Part shown: one piece after another, positions 1 through 12,847 of the stretch
How the letters are laid out: every line of letters begins with the position of its first letter
Position numbering within the stretch: the first letter of the stretch is position 1
Origin: Aldrovandia affinis
Lineage: Eukaryota; Chordata; Actinopteri; Notacanthiformes; Halosauridae
NCBI GenBank assembly: GCA_029706075.1
Contig: JAINUG010000165.1
Location: 1,168,258 to 1,232,257, forward strand
Direction of reading: 5' to 3'
DNA length: 64,000 bases
Notes under the pieces: generated by a model
Told to the model about the DNA's origin: nothing
The model's database searches: none
The model's input: only the letters and a program-made list of their open reading frames with translations
Made by a program: the position numbers and the translations under genes

Positions 1-34
1 CACACACACACACACTCACACACACACACACACT

Positions 35-87
<53 letters not shown>
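1..87. repeat. (CA)n microsatellite
   Basis: CA dinucleotide array with a few CT interruptions at the left edge of the window, inside a tmem63c intron. The stretch 88-539 that follows is intronic with nothing recognisable in it. Confidence 0.95.
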
Positions 88-90
<3 letters not shown>

Positions 91-539
91 CAATCTCACG
101 CTCAGCACAGGGGAATCTCTGACTCACGGTTTGGACAATGCAGACAAGGCGGCACCCTTTGTTAAATAAAGGCTGTGGCTTTTTACAGTGGACAATTTAG
201 CTCTGTGGCGAGGGCAGTCCGACACATTACGCTCGGTGCCTCGCGACCACGGACATTCATGCCTGCTGATTGAGGGCAACGGCCCCTGCTGGGGTTTTAT
301 GGCCGACTCCGAATCGGCCACGACCGAAAACAGATGGCACTCGGGTTACCCCGAGCAGGCTCCTCGTGTGTGCGTTTGCCGTATTTAAGTCTGAAAAAAC
401 AAACGGCCCTTTAGCCATAATAATATAGCCCATGATGTCACCGCTGGTCAGAAACATCCACCGACGGTCGCCATGTCAGGCTCTCCGTCAAATTTCAACT
501 CAACCAATTTTCCATCACTGCTCTGAGATGGGCTTTAAT

Positions 540-712
540 CAGGGTTCCTCAAATCTGGCCCACAAATACAAATTCGGTCCTTTCTCTCAGGTGGGTAATT
601 GAACAATTAGTGCAAATGATTGATGAGTGTCTTCACACCTGACTCCCAGGTAAAGGGAGGGTGGAGAAACAGCAGTGCTCGGCCCACGAGGACCGTGATT
701 TGAGGAACCCTG
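540..712. mobile_element. hAT-type MITE with TSD
   Basis: A 173-bp element with 16-bp terminal inverted repeats (CAGGGTTCCTCAAATC and its complement). It is flanked by 8-bp target-site duplications, gctttaat at 532-539 and gccttaat at 713-720 (one mismatch). CAGGG ends with 8-bp duplications are typical of the hAT superfamily; the element is too short to code for a transposase. Confidence 0.85.
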
Positions 713-904
713 GCCTTAATTGAAATCAAAATGTTAAGTCGTCCAACTGAACGAGCCTTGTTTATTGGCACCTGTTCCAATAGGGCAGAGCAGGCGCCAT
801 AGTGCCAGGATGTGAAGGGGTTCTATCAGGAGGTGCCCAAACCAGATGGAAGCCATTCTATCCCTCTCTCTGTCTGTGTCATCTCTGTGGTCACTGTGTC
901 ATCA

Positions 905-1085
905 GGGGGTGTGAGGGAGGGAGGGGGGGGGGGGGGTGGAGGGGGGGGGGGGTGTGAGGGGGTGGGGAGGGGCTGTGAGGGGGTGGGGAGGCTGAGGGGG
1001 TCACATGGAAGGGGTGGGGGGGTGTGGGGGGTGTGGGGGGGGTGGGGGGGGGTGTGTGGGGGGGGGTGGGGGGGTGGGGGGGTCA
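905..1085. repeat. G-rich low-complexity tract
   Basis: Runs of G with GT and GGT interruptions over about 180 bp on the plus strand. It ends within 10 bp of the tmem63c exon 11 splice donor; the transcript is therefore C-rich here and the template strand can form G-quadruplexes. Confidence 0.9.
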
Positions 1086-1090
1086 CTCAC

Positions 1091-1224
1091 AGCGCGGTCA
1101 TCCTCTCATCGCGGAAGGTGATGAAGGCCATGTCCAGCCGCTTGAGAGAGATTCGGTTTTTCTCCGCGTTAAACTCGTCCGTCAGCTTCTCCTCCAGCTC
1201 GCTGTAGTACTGTTCCGCATCCAC
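1091..1224 (-). CDS. tmem63c: tmem63c exon 11 (last in window)
   Basis: A 134-bp exon: [19 protein letters not shown], then [21 protein letters not shown], ending with two bases of the next codon. The MAFITF strand is the second signature of the RRM-like domain. The acceptor is CCCTAG and the donor GTGAGT. The following intron begins with an extreme C-rich tract (G-rich on the plus strand, about 906-1083). Confidence 0.96.
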
Positions 1225-4200
1225 CTAGGGAGGGAGGGATGGAGGGAGGGAGGGAGGGACAGAAAGACGTCGGAGGGAGATCGATCGATAAACACAAATG
1301 CCACGTATAGATTGAGCAATAGGGAGCGTGTGTGTGTGGGGGGGAGGGTCATTACTTGTGTATTAACAGAAACAGAAAGGTAGTGGTAACTTTTCAATAT
1401 TTTATAACATTTTAGTGTCTCATGTCCCATCAATAACATTGAGGCATTTAATGTGGAAAAATGTATTAAAAAAATAATTGTTTCAGCTGTCAGTTTAGAT
1501 TTGGTTTGCAGTGCCACCCAGTGGACACATTCTAAAATTACAACAAACTTACTGAACGTGCTCAATGATTAAGTGAAATCAAGAAAAACCAAGAACAGCA
1601 ACATCATAAAGTACTTCCGATCTCACACATTATAGAGGCAATACGCAATATAGGAAGATAGAGACAAAGGCAAACCACAAAAGTACCTGCTCAAAGCCGC
1701 ATCCGTCACAGCAGAAGACCTGGGCGCAGGGGTGAGTCTTGATCATCACTCTGCCCTCCTTCTGGGCCTTGCCCGTGAAGTAGAGCCTGCCCTTCATGGC
1801 CTTCCGCCTGCAGGGGGCGACAGAGGTGAGAGATCCACGCACTGCACTAATGCCAGCTCGGTCCTGCCACCCTACACTCATACACACACAACGCATGCAC
1901 AGAAACCAGGCTGCTGACCAGCACACGCTTGCTAAAGTTTTATTCGGATTACACTTTATGTTAGTCTTATAACTGCCAGGAGCTGTATATCTGTATCTCA
2001 CATCTGTATAGCCATATACTGTATATACATATCACACATATATCTATATCTATTTAACTGTACAGTATTATTATAACTTTTTTTCCTTCTATTTTTACTC
2101 TTATTTGTATTATTTCTTGTATATTATGACCATCTCTGTATGCACAGTGACAGGAGGTGGCAGACAAGCATTTCAATGCATGTTGCACTAGTATAATTGT
2201 GTATGGGACAAATAAACTTGAATTGAATTGAATTGATTGAATAGTCTGCAAAAAAACTTCAAGCAGGATAAAGAAATACATTAAAAAGTCCAGGCTAGGA
2301 CCAAACTGAATGAAGTAAAGAGCTTTGGGCTGGACCCACCCTGCAAGGCAGCTGTATGAGTCAGGCTTACTCAAGGGCAACACAACTGCTCTTTCTGGTG
2401 CATTTCAAATCAACGGTCACATTTATTTTAACGCATCGAGCATGAGGGGTAATGAAATTGGGAACGGCACGCTGTGAAATGCATCACACGAAGACACAAT
2501 GTGTCCCCTAAAGAGAACATTGTTGTAGAGAGGTGAAGCCGCGCCAACCGGATAATTGTAACCACAGGTGCGTAGGTTCAAAAGCTGCAATAGCCGCAAT
2601 AAATAAGTGAATGAAGGTGCTTGATGTTATACTGATGATGGTCATTTGACCGAAACGTCTGTCTCTTTTGTCTATTAAAAGACTTTAAATTAAACATCGA
2701 GCCTTCGCCTCGTTTGGGATATTCCCTCTTCTACACACAGTGTGCGGGTTCCACCTTCATTCCCCTAAAGAGAACACACACATTTCTGGTGGTGGATGGA
2801 GGAAAAAAAGATCTTGCACAGTAGCAATCTCTCATAGCGCCAGGCTTGTATTACGGAGATCACACACGGAGAGGGCAGAGTCCTGCCTGGGCAGGCCGTC
2901 ACATCACTCATGCCTCTCACAGCGTCGGGGAAAACAGAGACGGGAAGTCTGAGAGGGCAGGGCCTGCTGCCTCCACCGTGAGGGGAGGGCGGTGTCGCCC
3001 CACAGCCCCGCAGGCAGACCTGACTCGACTTATTTATGAGTTTATTAGTAAGGGACAAGCACAGAGAATATTGACAGCCGCAGAAGGAGTGCCCGATGCA
3101 CTGTACAGGTGTGTATAGCCGGCTCTAGTTCGCCGTGAAGCACGTAAGCGTGTCTCCAGAACGTGGGTGGGGGCGAGGAGGAGTTCGCTGCCCTCGGAGA
3201 ATTAGCTTGCCTCGTAGAGACGAGCGGCGGACTCGTGTGGGGAGGGTAAACAGAGGCATAAATAGAGGGTGTAACAGGCTACTAAATTGGGAGAAAAACT
3301 GATTATTATTATTTTTTAAATCAGTGCACACAACGACCGAAAACAACAACAACCATATATGACATGAGAACAAAAAAGAAAAAAAGAATAAATGTGAGAA
3401 GTGTCTCACCGCTCTGAGTCCAGCTTCATCAGCTTCCTCACGTCGAAGCAGAAGCGGATGTCAGTGACAGTGCAGCTGGGGTAGGCCTCGCTGGAGGAAG
3501 GAGGGAGGAGGGAGGAGGGAGGAGAGACGCGGACCGTCAGCCCTGAAGCGTTAAGTCTTCAAATGTAAACACACCTTTGAGGGCCATCGGTAAAGGCCTG
3601 GGGGGGTGTCCAACTCAATGCCTGTCTGGAATTATGTCACCTGGCTCAAACGCACTCCTCAGTTTCCAATATTTTCAGCTCATTAAACAGCTTAACACAT
3701 GCCATTTAGCAGACGCTATTATCCAAAGCGACCTACGGTAGTGAATGCATATATTTTTCAGCATATGTGGTCGCAATGGCAATCAAACCCACAACTTAAG
3801 TGTTGTCAGCGCCATGCTCTACCTACTGAGCCACACAGAACTTGTAATCCAATGCAAAAAAACCCCAAAACAATTCTGGACTATAGGGGACATATTTACA
3901 CATATAGGCACAACTTATCTTTTTTAAAATAGGCTTTAATGAAAAAAGCTAAATAGAATGAGCGATTTCGAGCAAATTGCGTGTGAGACGACATGCGTGT
4001 GAGCCTCCAGGAACTGAGTTCACCATCATACCGACTCCGACAGTGCACTGGGCTGAAGAGCTGAGCAAATGTTGACATGTCCGCCAGCATCGTAAATTAC
4101 ACCATGATCTTTAGTGTGGAGACCCCATTCTCTCAAGGCAAATAAAACCCCACATTTCAGCCGCCATCATCATCATCATCTGCCAGACGATGTTCTAATA

Positions 4201-7200
4201 TCAGAAACACTATACTGCATATTTGTTTTTACTTACATTACATTACATTTTAGGCATTTAGCAGATGCTCTTATCCAGAGCGACTTACAGTTTACATTTC
4301 TTTACAATCCATTTATACAGCTGGATATTAACTGAAGCAATTCAGGTTAAGTATCTTGCTCAAGGGTACAAAGGCAGTGTCCCACCTGGGGATTGAACCT
4401 GCAACCTTAACGTTACAAACCCAGTTCCCTAACCATTATACCACACTGAAAGGACACTGTTCACTGAGGCCAAGATGTTGGAGCTTTTACTGTATGTACA
4501 ATACATATATACTGTATATACAATGAGGCATCAAAAATTGCTCTGCCTAAACAAACTAGCTACCAGACAACAGCTATCCAAATATAAACAAATATTTTAA
4601 AAAACAGAATCCCGCCCCCTCCCCCCGGATGTAAAAAAGCCAATTATGTAATAATAATGTTTGACAAAAAAAGAAAAAATTGTAATATCAGAAACAGTGG
4701 CGGTGCGTGGCGGGGTCGTTAACTCACTGGAAGTGCTTGGTGACGAGTCCTGGGTCGGAGATTTCCCTGGGGATGGCGGTGATCATGAGTGTCCGGGCCA
4801 CCTGTTTCACAGACGAGAGGGAAACCCCCGCAGTCCAGCTGTGATTGTGACACTTTCCTTACAAACACACCCTGCAGGACTTCTGTCTCTATGGTGGGAC
4901 CCCCTTACAAACACACCCTGCAGGACTTCTGTCTCTATGGGACCCCCTTACAAACACACCCTGCAGGACTTCTGTCTCTACGGCAGAACCCCCTTACAAA
5001 AACACCCTGCAGGACTTCTGTCTCTATGGTGGGACCTCCTTACAAAAACACCCTGCAGGACTTCTGTCTCTATGGTGGGACCCCCTTACAAAAACACCCT
5101 GTCTCTACGGACGGACACCCTTACAAACACACCCTGCAAGACTTCTGTCTCTATGGTGGGACCCCCTTACAAACACACCCTGCAGGACTTCTGTCTCTAT
5201 GGTGGGACCCCCTTACAAACACACCCTGCAGGACTTCTAGAAAATCCCCATAACATCCTAACTTCTGTTTATTAGGACATTTTTTTTTGCAATCATTTAC
5301 TTTATAAACCTTTAAAGTGGATCCAAACATTGTCCTGTGTACATGCAAGTAACATTGGAATGACATGGTGTACAGGAATGCAAGAGTAGCGTGCAAACAT
5401 TATTTTCTGTGAGCGTGATTTTTTGTATTTTAATTTAAAAAAATATTTTCTTTTATTTTTCTCCTTTTTTGTTTCAGATTTTTCCCCCGTTTTCTCCAAA
5501 TTTAGTGGCCAATTATACCCTCAATTTATTTTGATTTGCCCTCCCCCTCAAACTCACCACAGGCCCCACGGGACAAGCTAATACTTTGAGGCAATGATCT
5601 GCCTCCTCTGAGACTGGACTCACCCAACTATGTTTACCAGGTCACCTTAGTGCTCCTCGGCGAGCTTGTGCCGGCTCCCCTCCCCCTCCCCCTGGGCCTG
5701 ACAGCCAATTGCCACCCCTAGTGGCACTCCCGGTCAAGGCAGGACTGACGCAGTCGGGTTTCGAACCGTGGCTGCAGTGGGCGACTTGCGTCCGAGTCAG
5801 ACACTCTTACTGCTACACCACCCAGGATTATATTTATAACTGAATGTTCCCAGTTAAAACCAGTCTTTTCTCTCTTAAAGGACTAATTCAATAAACCCAA
5901 AAACATATTCAAAAAGTTATATCACTCTGATTTCTTGCTGATCCCTGCTATCCATGCTCCTCTTATTCAATGTCCACCCAGTCTCTACAGTACATAGTTG
6001 GGCACATCCTGAGGGAAAGTGAGGTGCTGGTGTAGATGGTGCTCCAAAGCACCGATCTTGGATCTGTTTCAGTTATTTTGTCCACCCGGTCTCAAAATAT
6101 TAAGGAAATTGGTGGGTTGATGGTGCTCCAAAGCAAGATCCTGGATCTGTTTCACGATCCTGGATCAGTGGCCTGTATATATATGTGAGTTATTAAGTAT
6201 AAGTGTATGGTACGGGCACCCACCTTCTCATCCTCCCTGTACTCCAGACGGGAAGAGTGATGGGCCATGCACAGAGCCGTCATGATGAAGTACAGCAGGG
6301 CGAAGATACTGTGCAGCCACAGAAACCGGTCCCTGCAGAGAGAGGGGGCGACACACAGGATTGGCCACCAGGGGGCACTGCACACAATCTTAAAACACTC
6401 AATGAAGAACATTTACATTTAAGGCATTTAGCAGATGCTCTTATCCAGAGCAACTTACAAGGTTTAAATTTCTTTACATACAATCCATTTATACAGCTGG
6501 ATATTTTACTGAAGCAATTCAGGTTAAGTACCTTGTTCAAGGGTACAACAGCAGTGAACCTGGAATTGAACCTGCAACCTCTGAGTTACAAGCCCAGCTC
6601 CCTAACCATTACACTACACTGCCAGCCCTCTAAGAAACAATTAACATTTCTGGGTTGATTGGAAAATAGGGCCGATTAGGTTTATCACAGGACAGAGATT
6701 AAATATTGTAAGCTCGACTGGGAACCTGGAACTTGGCAGCAGGAAGCAGAGTTGTGACCAAGTCACTGTTATGCAAGTCATAAGTCTCAAGTCTTAACCT
6801 TTAAGTTTCAAGTAAGTCCCAAGTCATGAAGGGTAAGTCTCAAATAAAACCCAAGTCGCCCGTGTTCAGGTCCAGTCAAGTCACAAGTCCCAAATTTCAG
6901 GTGTCAAGTCCTCAAGTCACATTCAAAACAAGTCTCTCGAGTCATCCAGCTCAAGTCCCAAGTCTAAGTCAAGTCTCAAGTACTTTTTTTTTTTTTTTGC
7001 AAGCTAAGTCTGAAGTCTTACAGTGCTGGATCTTACCGTGGTTCTCTGTGGCTCAGTTGGTAGAGCACAACGTTGGAAACGCTTAGGTTGTGGGTTCAAT
7101 CCCACTGGGGCCAGATATACTGAAAATGTATGCATTCACAGATGTCGTTTTGGATAAAACGTCTGCTAAATCGTATATTACCGAATTCAATCTCATTTAT

Positions 7201-7617
7201 TCTTTGATAAATGTGTAACTCTTCTGTGAATCTGCCGTCTATGATCATAATGTGCAGTTGCATAAGCGCGTGAGGATGATGAGGTCCATATTTAATTATT
7301 AATGTTTCTAGATGTATTTCAATCCTAGCTAAATAAATTGTGTTGCAATTTAAATTAAAAAAGTATCTGTGCAGGCTTATGTTTCAACAAATCAAGCAGT
7401 CTGCGAGGTCAAAACAGAAAAGGAAAACAACCTTTAAAACTATTATTGATTTGTAGCCAATTCCATTTGTTTTGTATGATTTGTACATGCAATGTTTAAA
7501 TTAAGGTCAAAGCAACTAAACATTTTTCACTTGTGTCTTGCGGTTGAAACTTTTTAAATATTTGCAAAAGTGAAAAATATAATATTGTGCGATTAGAAGC
7601 CCAACACTATTAGCTGC

Positions 7618-7671
<54 letters not shown>

Positions 7672-10600
7672 TATTCATATACATAGACACACAAACACAC
7701 AGCAGCTTATAGGCTATTTGTTTTTTCCCATACTTTGCCCACTTCTTTGTTGCCATGACATCAGTATAACTTCCCAAAATCACAAATTGACTTCAGTGAA
7801 ATGGCAAGGGCCCGGAAAATTGGTGGCGTTCTTTCATTAATACCAATTACAGTAGAATAATGGGATAATGACAGAAATGACAATGTGAGCCTCCAATAGG
7901 GTGTGTGTGTGTGTGTGTGTGTGTGTGAGGGGGTGGGTTCGCGTGGGGATCTGTGGGAGGGCAAATGACCTCTAACAGCAGGTGATATTAATTACTTGTA
8001 GTGAACAGACTGTGTCATAGCATACGTCTGGGGAAATAGTTCTCATAAATGTACCTGTACATGTATAAATGTGTATGTGTATATGTTACAGAAATGTATA
8101 TGTATATGTACCTGTACATGTATAAATGTGTATGTGTATATGTTACAGAAATGTATATGTATATGTACCTGTACATGTATAAATGTGTATGTGTATATGT
8201 TACAGAAATGTATATGTATATGTACCTGTACATGTATAAATGTGTATGTGTATATGTTACAGAAATGTATATGTATATGTACCTGTACATGTATAAATGT
8301 GTATGTGTATATGTTACAGAAATGTATATGTATATGTACCTGTACATGTATAAATGTGTATGTGTACATGTTATAGAAATGTATATGTATATGTACCTGT
8401 ACATGTATAAATGTGTATGTGTACATGTTATAGAAATGTATATGTATATGTACCTGTACATGTATAAATGTGTATGTGTACATGTTATAGAAATGTATAT
8501 GTATATGTACCTGTACATGTATAAATGTGTATATGTATATGTTATAGAAATGTATATGTATATGTACCTGTACATGTATAAATGTGTATGTGTATATGTT
8601 ACAGAAATGTATATGTATATGTACCTGTACATGTATAAATGTGTATGTGTATATGTTATAGAAATGTATATGTATATGTACCTGTACATGTATAAATGTG
8701 TATGTGTATATGTTATAGAAATGTATATGTATATGTACCTGTACATGTATAAATGTGTATGTGTATATGTTACAGAAATGTATATGTATATGTACCTGTA
8801 CATGTATAAATGTGTATGTGTATATGTTATAGAAATGTATATGTATATGTACCTGTACATGTATAAATGTGTATGTGTACATGTTATAGAAATGTATATG
8901 TATATGTACCTGTACATGTATAAATGTGTATGTGTACATGTTATAGAAATGTATATGTATATGTACCTGTACATGTATAAATGTGTATGTGTATATGTTA
9001 TAGAAATGTATATGTATATGTACCTGTACATGTATAAATGTGTATGTGTATATGTTACAGAAATGTATATGTATATGTACCTGTACATGTATAAATGTGT
9101 ATGTGTACATGTTACAGAAATGTATATGTATATGTACCTGTACATGTATAAATGTGTATGTGTATATGTACCTGTACATGTATAAATGTGTATGTGTATA
9201 TGTTACAGAAATGTATATGTATATGTACCTGTACATGTATAAATGTGTATGTGTATATGTACCTGTACATGTATAAATGTGTATGTGTATATGTTACAGA
9301 AATGTATATGTATATGTACCTGTACATGTATAAATGTGTATGTGTATATGTACCTGTACATGTATAAATGTGTATGTGTATATGTTATAGAAATGTATAT
9401 GTATAACAAGCAGCCACATTTTTAAAACAAGCCCAAAAAACCTTAACTCACGAATGAGTACACTGCCCCTTATGGAATTGTCACACGCGAGTCGTAAATC
9501 CTGCGCAGTTAACGAAATTCCCCTCAGATCAGCAATCGGTTTAACAATGTTTTTTACCTCCTCTGTTTCGATCTCGCGAGTCGCGCTGCACAAACGCGAG
9601 GGACGGGAAATGACACGCATCAGGGAGGCGGAGCGCGCGGGGGGGGGGGGGGGGGAGATTCTCTGTGAGCGAACACAATCGGCTGTGATGGCTATATGTT
9701 CTGGTCCCCTCCGTGACCAACGGCTGCATTAGATCTGACACAAGTGTCACAATTCCAGTTACGGCGTCTTAGACATGAGCTGAAAGAGGGGGAGAGGGGT
9801 ACTCTGACGTACTGCGCAGGGACGTTGGCCACCGTTGTCCTTCCAAAGTTCTGGGGGTTGTCTCCTGAGAAGGAAGAGATGGAAGCAAGTATATCAGATC
9901 ATCTGGATTACGTGAGACCACATCTAGGTGAACAGACGTCTGCTTTTCTCCAGACCGCGTCAATTTCTGAGCATCATCAAATCAAATCAAATCAAATCAA
10001 ATTTATTTGTATAGGGCTTTTCACAATAGAATTGTCACAAAATGCTTAACAGAGGGGAACCCAGGCCTAGACCCCCCCAAAAGCAAGCCTAAAGGCAACA
10101 GTGGCAAGGAAAAACTCCCTTGGTAGGGAGAAACCTTGGGAGGAACCAGACTAAAAAGGGGGGGAGCCCATCCTCTTCTGGCCGGCACAGGGTATGTCAA
10201 AAAAAGACCATGTCATGTCATCATGTCTATTCACGTTCTGTTACGTTCTTTCACCTCATGCAAGGAAGCCCAGAGACCAACGCTTATGTAATATGATTTA
10301 AGATATGGTTAGGCACTACATGGTTAAAAAAGTCATTCATGGGTCCATGCCTTTGTCAAAATCTCATGAAATTAAAAACAATTCTTCTTTCGCATAAGTG
10401 ATGTCAGACACGTGACACTTCTGTAGTTTATTAAGATGACAAGTCACAGTCCTTAAGCCTTACACTTAGACCTTACGGCCTGCATGCTTTCACTCGTGTA
10501 TTTAAATCAATGGCAGGTGTTCCGTTCAGCTATTGGTTAAAAAAATAGTGGTCCAGCAGGAACGCAAAGCACCTGTGGCCATTGCAGAATTGCATCGGTT

Positions 10601-12674
10601 TTGGCACATTTGGAGCAACGGGCCCCGTCTTTGCTTAACTGTGGTTCTGTGTGGCTCAGTTGGTAGAGCACAGCGCTGACAACACTTGTGGGTTCGATTC
10701 CCACTGGGACCACATATACTGAAATATGTATGCATTCACTACTGTAAGTCGCTTTGGATAAAAGCGTCTGTTAAATTGTGTATATATATATATATATATA
10801 TATTGGGTGCTCACTGCAGATATAAAACCTATGGGGCTTCTGCATATTCTCGATCGATGTGTGGCCTTGCTTCCTACGGTCTGTGGAGCACCTTCATAAC
10901 TCCAATGCGCTGGACTGTCACTGTGTTACGCCTGTCTGCCAGATCAGCCACCCTCCCCCCACCCCCCGCACCCAACCCCGTCCGTACCCAGCAGGTTCCC
11001 GGAGAGGTTGACGGGCAGGATGACGGCCACAGACAGCAGGCAGACCACAAACATCAGCAGGATGACGTGACGCTGGAAGGACAGGTAGGTGGTGGCATCG
11101 ATGCCGCACTTGCTCCGGATCTCCTCGTCCCTGGGAACACAGATAAACCACGGGAGTACTCATTTTATATTTACATTTACATTTTTGGCATTTTGCGGAT
11201 GCTCTTATCCTGCAACTTTACATTTCTTTACGTACAATCCATTTATACAGCTGGATATTTTACTGAAGCAATTCATGTTAAGTACCTTGCTCAAGGGTAC
11301 AACAGCAGTGCCGGCATGAGCTCGCTGCGTATAGGAGTGGCACCGGAGTTACAGTGGACAGCTTGGCGAGCGCCAGCTCGGAGGAGGTGGTACTTCACTT
11401 TTGACACTGCCGGTCTCAGGGCTACGGCAGTGAACTCACAATATGGAGGGGGGATTGACATGAAAAAGAGGGTGTAATTGGCTACTAAATTGGGAGAAGA
11501 AAACAAAAATCTGAAACAAAATCTTTAAAAATATATTTTTTTAAAAAGAGTTAAAAAACACCCAGGCGGGTGCCAAGTCTGGGAGAGGAGCGAGCGGAAA
11601 GAGAGGGAGACACCGTGGCTGGGCCGAAGCAAGCAGGGGGGGAGACACGCGCGTGAGCCGGACCCAGAAAGGCGGGCCACACAAGGCGGACTCGCAGGGT
11701 GGGTTTTTCACTTTCCCACCAAACTTTCGAAAAAAGGCTCCACAGCCACTAACATCAGGTCTAAAAACAGGCCCTGGAGGGGAAGCATCAAACCCCAAAA
11801 TGGTACTCTGGGAACCCTGGACACTGTGGATGTTGGCATTTTACGGCGCCTAAAGCTGCTGTTTGGCCTGCACGAGTGCCCTGCCTGCAGCGAGCATAAC
11901 TACACATCCGCCTCACCAGTGACCAGCGGAGCACGGCCGCGTTTGTTTTTACTGCCTAATGAGGCCCGACGCGAGGCCTGCACTTAGCGATGACATCAGT
12001 GTTTATGGGTAGCGCAATAAAAATAAGAAGAAGGGGGGAAGAGACATCCCTCCTGCGCACACTCACTTCATGTGATAGAGCGATGTCAGCCAGGAGCAGA
12101 AGCCCTAGAGAGAGAAGAAGGAGGAGAGACATAAAATGTTAAGTCCCATTAAGGTCCGTTAGGGTCGGTCCATTAAGACAACATGCGTGAAGGCACATAA
12201 CACGTGTGTGACTGGCCCTCGTCTGCTAGAGCCGTTTGAGTAACGCTGAAGTCTTACGTGTTAACGAGGCAGGGGGGGTGTTAGGTTTTATTACTGCGTC
12301 TAGCCTGCATGACCTCGGCTGCATGACTGCGCGTGTCACACTGATCAGAGGCCAATCTCGTCTGAGTCCGGGAGACAGACACACACAGAGGGGTGTGTGT
12401 GGGGGGGGCAGCGTGTGTGTGTGTGTGTGTGTGTAGGTGGGGAGGGCAGTGTGTGGGGGGACAGAGACAGACATAGGTGGGGAGGGCAGTGTGTGTGTGT
12501 GTGTGTGTGGAGGGGGGACAGAGACAGACATGCAGAGTGTGTGTGTGTGTGGTGTGTGTGTGTGGGGGGGGGGAGGGCAGTGTGTGTGTGTGTGTGTGTG
12601 TGTGTAGGTGGGGAGGGCAGTGTGTGGAGGGGGACAGAGACAGACATGCAGAGGGGTGTGTGTGTGGGGGGAGG

Positions 12675-12705
<31 letters not shown>

Positions 12706-12816
12706 AGGTGGGGAGGGCAGTGTGTGTGGAGGGGGGACATGAGACAGACATGCAGTGTGGGGTGTGTAAGTGGGGGAGGGCAGTGTGTGGAGGGGGGGGG
12801 GGGGGGGGGGGGGAGG

Positions 12817-12847
<31 letters not shown>

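Noticed and set aside
826-1207. Polyglycine and polyproline frames
   Set aside because: Product of the G-rich tract; the right-hand part of the plus-strand frame is the antisense of tmem63c exon 11.
4661-5275. 204-codon plus-strand frame with repeated PCRTSVSM
   Set aside because: Entirely explained by the 46-bp minisatellite plus antisense of exon 8.
7038-7110. tRNA-like A and B boxes as a tRNA gene
   Set aside because: Same head recurs at ten sites followed by the same non-tRNA body and tail; it is SINE family A, and no cloverleaf could be completed.
8015-9236. Open frames of 376-397 codons on both strands
   Set aside because: They are translations of the 57-bp minisatellite, open only because the period is a multiple of three and the unit lacks stops. 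No start context, domain or splice structure.
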